Of a stretch of DNA of 64,000 bases, positions 60,510-64,000 are shown piece by piece. The notes beneath the pieces were generated by a model. The model worked only from the letters and a program-made list of their open reading frames with translations, was not told the DNA's origin and made no database searches. The position numbers and the translations under genes are program-made. Location: contig NZ_UWOE01000001.1 of NCBI RefSeq assembly GCF_900604355.1, positions 1,054,001 through 1,118,000 of the forward strand, given 5' to 3'. The stretch's first letter is position 1; the number at the start of each line of letters is the position of its first letter. This DNA comes from Luxibacter massiliensis. GTDB taxonomy: Bacteria; Bacillota; Clostridia; Lachnospirales; Lachnospiraceae.

Positions 60510-61061
60510 ATGGAGAAGGTGAGCATTTTTCTTGCAGATGGATTTGAGGAGATAGAAGGACTTACTGTGGTGGATCTGCTCAGAAGGGCAGGGGTAAACG
60601 CAGAGACTGTCTCAGTGGCAGGAAAACTGGACGTGGCAGGGGCCCATGGCATTTCAGTAAAGGCGGACGTGCTTTTTGAGGAAGCGGATTTTTCAGATAC
60701 AGATATGCTTGTACTTCCAGGCGGGATGCCAGGTACAGTGCATTTGAAGGAGCACAAGGGACTTGAGAAACTTCTTATAGATTTTTATAATCAGGAGAAA
60801 TATATTGGGGCAATCTGCGCGGCGCCGGGGATTTTGGGGGGACTGGGCCTCCTTAAGGGCAGACGTGCCTGCTCCTATCCTTCCGTTGAAGATAAATTGG
60901 AAGGGGCATATGTTGTCCAGGATCCAGTTACTGTGGACGGCAGAGTGATTACCAGCCGGGGGATGGGGACGGCCATGGCCTTCGGACTGGCTCTGATTGC
61001 AGAGGCCCGGGGCGCAGAAAAGGCAGAGGAGATCAGGAAGTCAGTCCTGTATGCGGGTTAG
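60510..61061 (+). CDS. DJ-1/PfpI (YajL/ThiJ) family protein
   Basis: A 183-residue protein of the DJ-1 subgroup: VSIFLADGFEEIEGLTVVDLLRRAG at the start includes the conserved Glu (about 15), and the nucleophilic-elbow Cys103 sits in AICAAPGILGGLGLL. Family members act as deglycase/stress-response or glyoxalase-like proteins; which of these applies is not decided by sequence. GGGAGGAAGAG precedes the ATG. Confidence 0.92.
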   Translation: MEKVSIFLADGFEEIEGLTVVDLLRRAGVNAETVSVAGKLDVAGAHGISVKADVLFEEADFSDTDMLVLPGGMPGTVHLKEHKGLEKLLIDFYNQEKYIGAICAAPGILGGLGLLKGRRACSYPSVEDKLEGAYVVQDPVTVDGRVITSRGMGTAMAFGLALIAEARGAEKAEEIRKSVLYAG

Positions 61062-61371
61062 GACTTTGGGCATACCCTAAAGGCGCCTTTTGCAGGCAGG
61101 GATGAAAAGTCCCTGGAAATGGGGAATATCCCATAAAAAGTACTGGAAATATGTACCCGAATGTGCTATACTGTTCCAATGACTGCGAATGTATACCTTG
61201 AGGGTATCCTGCACCCCATGTATCGGCTGGTTTACAGCTTAAGCCAGAGGAGGATGTGTCTTCTCAGGCAGGGACATATCCGAAAGGTATCCCAGTGGAC
61301 AAGGATATCTGTTTTTTGCTGGGGATCAGGATTCGCATTTTATATGGTACGAATCAAGGAGGAAAATAAAA
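61062..61371. other. 310-bp region with the tig promoter
   Basis: Contains an extended -10 box TGCTATACT (61164-61172) giving a leader of about 195 nt before tig. No gene, strong terminator or riboswitch is seen. Confidence 0.5.
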
Positions 61372-62658
61372 ATGAGTTTACAGGTAGAAAAGTTAGATCA
61401 TAACATGGTGAAGCTGACGGTTGAGGTACCGGCAGAGGATGTGGAGAAAGCGCTTCAGGCAGCTTACTTAAAGCAGCGCAGGCAGATTAATATACCAGGC
61501 TTCCGTAAAGGGAAAGTACCAAGGCAGATGATCGAGAAGATGTATGGGCCGGAAGTGTTCTACGATGAAGCGGCAAACAAGATGATTCCTGAGGCATATG
61601 GGAATGCATATGATGAGTGCGGGCTGGAGCTTGTATCCCAGCCGGCCATTGACGTAGTACAGATGGAAAAAGGGAAACCGTTTATTTTTACAGCAGAAGT
61701 GGCTGTGAAACCAGAGGTAGTTCTCGGCGAATATAAGGGAATGAAGGTAGATAAGATCTCTACAAGAGTGACGGCCAAGGAAGTGGATGCAGAGATTGAC
61801 AAAGAGAGAGAACGTAATGCCAGGACTATAGATGTGACAGACCGTGCCGTGGCGGACAAGGACCAGGTGACGCTTGATTTTGAGGGGTTTGTTGACGGAG
61901 AACCGTTTTAGGGCGGCAAAGGCGAGAACTACCCTCTGACGATTGGATCAGGGGCGTTTATTCCCGGCTTTGAGGAGCAGCTCATCGGCACGGAGCTGGG
62001 CAAGGAGGTTGAAGTAAAAGTGACCTTCCCAGAAGAGTATCAGGCAAAAGAGCTGGCTGGCAAGGACGCTGTATTTAAATGCACGGTCCATACAATCAAG
62101 GCAAAAGAGCTTCCTAAGCTGGACGACGAATTTGCCTCCGAGGTATCTGAGCATGAGACGTTAGAGGAATATAAGGCAGAGATTAAGAAGAATATTAAAG
62201 AGCGCAAAGAGCGCGAAGGGAAAGAGAAGAAAGAAGACCAGGCTGTAGATTTGGCAGTGGAGAATGCACAGATGGACATTCCTGAGGCTATGATCGATAT
62301 GCAGGTGAAACAGATGGCTGATGATTTCACACGGAGGATTCAGCAGCAGGGGCTTTCTGTTGAACAGTATTACCAGTTCACAGGCATGACAGAGGAGAAG
62401 ATGCTTGAAGAATTAAGGCCTCAGGCTGTGAAGCGTATTAAGACAAGGCTTGTCCTGGAGGCAGTGGTGAAGGCTGAGAACATCGAAGTATCAGAGGAGC
62501 GCCTGGAAGAAGAACTGAAGAAGATGGCTGAGATGTACCAGATGGAAGTTGACAAGTTAAAAGAATTTATGGGTGAGAATGAGAAGAACCAGATGAAGAA
62601 TGACATTGCCGTACAGGATGCAGTAACCTTTATTGCAGAGGCGGCAGAGGAGGTGTAG
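61372..62658 (+). pseudogene. tig: trigger factor gene with an in-frame amber codon
   Basis: Ribosome-bound chaperone and prolyl isomerase. The frame is intact over 428 codons, the normal length, except that codon 180 is TAG (61909-61911), where the context FVDGEPF-stop-GGKGENYPL expects Glu (GAG). Before it lies the ribosome-binding domain with GFRKGKVPRQMIE (about 43-55) and the first part of the FKBP domain; after it, the rest of FKBP (PLTIGSGAFIPGFEEQLIG) and the C-terminal chaperone arms. A single G-to-T change explains it. Neighbouring genes use TAG as an ordinary stop, so recoding is unlikely. Restart at GTG 62020 has no good ribosome binding site. A 179-residue fragment is the predicted product; a base-call error is possible. 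Confidence 0.9.
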
Positions 62659-62663
62659 GCAGG

Positions 62664-62722
62664 CTGCCGCTAGTGCCTGTCAAAGGGGGGATACCCGGTG
62701 AGGCGCCGCCAAAGTGCGGCAG
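62664..62722 (+). repeat. inverted repeat between tig and clpP
   Basis: CTGCCGC (62664-62670) and GCGGCAG (62716-62722) can pair across the gap; no T run follows, so read-through from tig into clpP is likely. Confidence 0.35.
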
Positions 62723-62753
62723 AATTAATGCGAGATAAGCAGGAGGGACATAA

Positions 62754-63335
62754 ATGAGTTTAGTACCTTACGTCATTGAACAGACGAGCCGTGGAGAACG
62801 CTCCTACGACATTTATTCAAGATTATTAAAAGAGAGAATCATTTTCCTGGGGGAGGAAGTAAATGATGTGTCTGCCAGTGTGGTAGTCGCACAGCTTCTT
62901 TTCCTGGAGGCGGATGATCCGGACAAAGATATTCAGCTGTATATTAACAGTCCAGGGGGATCTGTTACTGCCGGACTGGCAATCTATGACACAATGCAGT
63001 ATATCAAGTGTGATGTGTCTACCGTATGTATCGGCATGGCTGCCAGCATGGGCGCCTTCCTTCTGTCAGGAGGCAAGAAAGGCAAACGCTTTGCGCTGCC
63101 AAATGCGGAGATTATGATCCATCAGCCTTCAGGCGGGGCACAGGGCCAGGCTACGGAGATCCAGATTGCAGCAGAGCATATTCTGAGGATGCGCCGCAGG
63201 CTCAATGAGATGCTGGCCCAGAACACAGGGCAGAGCCTGGATGTCATCAAGGTAGATACAGAGAGGGACAATTTTATGTCCGCTGCAGAAGCAAAGGAAT
63301 ATGGATTAATAGATGAAGTGATTGCCAGTCATTAA
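62754..63335 (+). CDS. clpP: ATP-dependent Clp protease proteolytic subunit
   Basis: A 193-residue serine peptidase forming the 14-mer barrel that degrades proteins fed by ClpX. Catalytic Ser98 (MAASMGAF) and His123 (IMIHQPSGG) are present, with the third residue (Asp) about position 172 in DTERDNFMSA; N-terminal processing region LVPYVIEQTSRGERSYDIYS. AGCAGGAGGG precedes the ATG. tig-clpP-clpX is the usual order in Firmicutes. Confidence 0.97.
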   Translation: MSLVPYVIEQTSRGERSYDIYSRLLKERIIFLGEEVNDVSASVVVAQLLFLEADDPDKDIQLYINSPGGSVTAGLAIYDTMQYIKCDVSTVCIGMAASMGAFLLSGGKKGKRFALPNAEIMIHQPSGGAQGQATEIQIAAEHILRMRRRLNEMLAQNTGQSLDVIKVDTERDNFMSAAEAKEYGLIDEVIASH

Positions 63336-63358
63336 TGGCAGTATGAGGTGAAAGTAGT

Positions 63359-64000
63359 ATGGCAGGAAAAGTAAGTGATGATACAGTGAGGTGTTCCTTC
63401 TGTAATAAGACACAGACACAGGTGCGCAAACTGATTGCAGGCCCAAACGGAGCATTTATCTGCGATGAATGTATTGATGTATGTGCAGAGATTATTGAAG
63501 AAGAATTCGAGTACGATGAAAGAAAAGGGTTTGAAGATATTAATCTGCTGACACCAGAGGAGATAAAAGCATTTCTGGATGAATATGTAATTGGCCAGGA
63601 AGAAGCCAAAAAAGTACTGTCTGTTGCTGTGTATAATCATTACAAGCGTATCATGGCTGAGCAGGATTTAGGCGTGGAGCTGCAGAAGAGCAACATATTG
63701 ATGCTCGGGCCTACAGGATGTGGCAAGACACTGCTTGCCCAGACACTGGCGAAAATATTGAATGTTCCTTTTGCCATCGCAGATGCCACTGCCCTGACAG
63801 AGGCAGGGTACGTGGGGGAGGATGTGGAGAACATCCTGCTGAAGGTGATACAGGCTGCGGACGGCGATATCGAGCGGGCGGAGCATGGCATCATTTATAT
63901 AGATGAAATTGATAAGATAACAAGAAAATCTGAAAACCCTTCCATTACCCGGGATGTATCCGGCGAGGGAGTACAGCAGGCGCTGCTTAAGATTATTGAG
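63359..64000 (+). CDS. clpX: ATP-dependent Clp protease ATP-binding subunit ClpX, N-terminal part (runs off the window)
   Basis: The AAA+ unfoldase of ClpXP; the first 214 residues are visible. N-terminal zinc domain with paired Cys (VRCSFCNKTQ and FICDECIDVC, about 11-41), Walker A GPTGCGKT (about 117-124), pore loop ALTEAGYVGEDVENIL (about 146-161) and Walker B GIIYIDEIDKI (about 177-187). ATG 63359 has GAGGTGAAAG upstream, 23 bp after clpP. Confidence 0.97.
   Translation, partial: MAGKVSDDTVRCSFCNKTQTQVRKLIAGPNGAFICDECIDVCAEIIEEEFEYDERKGFEDINLLTPEEIKAFLDEYVIGQEEAKKVLSVAVYNHYKRIMAEQDLGVELQKSNILMLGPTGCGKTLLAQTLAKILNVPFAIADATALTEAGYVGEDVENILLKVIQAADGDIERAEHGIIYIDEIDKITRKSENPSITRDVSGEGVQQALLKIIE

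Noticed and set aside
61161..61403. 80-codon frame overlapping the tig start
   Set aside because: It lies in the leader, lacks a ribosome binding site and overlaps tig in another frame.
61909..61911. TAG in tig as pyrrolysine or a reassigned codon
   Set aside because: lysC, dapA and other genes here end normally in TAG, no pyl genes are in the window, and the expected residue is an ordinary Glu. A nonsense mutation or base error is simpler.

Overview
The window is a 64 kb chromosomal segment of a low-to-medium GC Gram-positive anaerobe, most probably a gut Lachnospiraceae (Blautia/Dorea/Clostridium scindens-like). The evidence is the gene set rather than any marker RNA: HprK, long-form HPF, class III fructose-1,6-bisphosphatase, DUF1846, PsiE-like and YigZ proteins, indolepyruvate:ferredoxin oxidoreductase beside a phenylacetate-CoA ligase, TRAP and ABC sugar uptake, and strong AGGAGG-type ribosome binding sites. 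No rRNA, tRNA, CRISPR array or prophage is visible.

Layout. 1-5.7 kb: tail of a chemoreceptor, a DUF4230 protein, a PAP2 phosphatase, DUF1846 and FtsH. 6.2-17.9 kb: a carbohydrate catabolic island (Zn-dehydrogenase, DhnA-type aldolase, FGGY kinase, three-part TRAP transporter, 2-hydroxyacid dehydrogenase, glucose-6-phosphate isomerase, RpiR regulator), split by an IS110-family element with a candidate guide (bridge) RNA in its right end. 18.0-27.4 kb: a second island (DeoR regulator, ABC sugar transporter, intracellular GH29 fucosidase, FGGY kinase, an unassigned propeller-like protein, an UlaG-like lactonase). 27.5-35.2 kb: uvrC, hprK, glucokinase, a class A penicillin-binding protein, YigZ. 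35.5-36.7 kb: an AT-rich FkbM methyltransferase gene whose first codons are a 14-unit tetranucleotide repeat, a textbook phase-variation switch. 37-46 kb: HPF, PsiE-like, TypA (minus strand), then SSB, dapA, dapB, fbp, a sigma factor and a small lipoprotein. 46.5-50.2 kb: iorA-iorB-aryl-CoA ligase for aromatic amino acid fermentation. 50.3-59.1 kb: a eukaryote-type HisA, secA, prfB (with its programmed +1 frameshift), a 67-bp triple tandem repeat, hom, a phosphoglycerate-mutase-like putative homoserine kinase and lysC. 59.3-64 kb: an Xre regulator, a CYTH protein, a DJ-1 protein, a trigger factor gene broken by one in-frame amber codon, clpP and the start of clpX.

How it works together. The two sugar islands each carry their own regulator with matching operator-like repeats at a good promoter; HprK and glucokinase link them to global carbon control. 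dapA-dapB, hom, the putative homoserine kinase and lysC give an aspartate-family pathway spread over two loci. tig-clpP-clpX, ftsH and secA are the protein folding, export and turnover core.

Most notable: the slipped-strand switch in the FkbM gene; the IS110 element with structured RNA downstream of its transposase and a stem covering the transposase ribosome binding site; the amber codon in tig; the fucosidase/lactonase/kinase/propeller set that matches no standard fucose pathway; the tandem 67-bp hairpin repeats after prfB; a probably leaderless uvrC; and a long-range inverted repeat in the secA leader.
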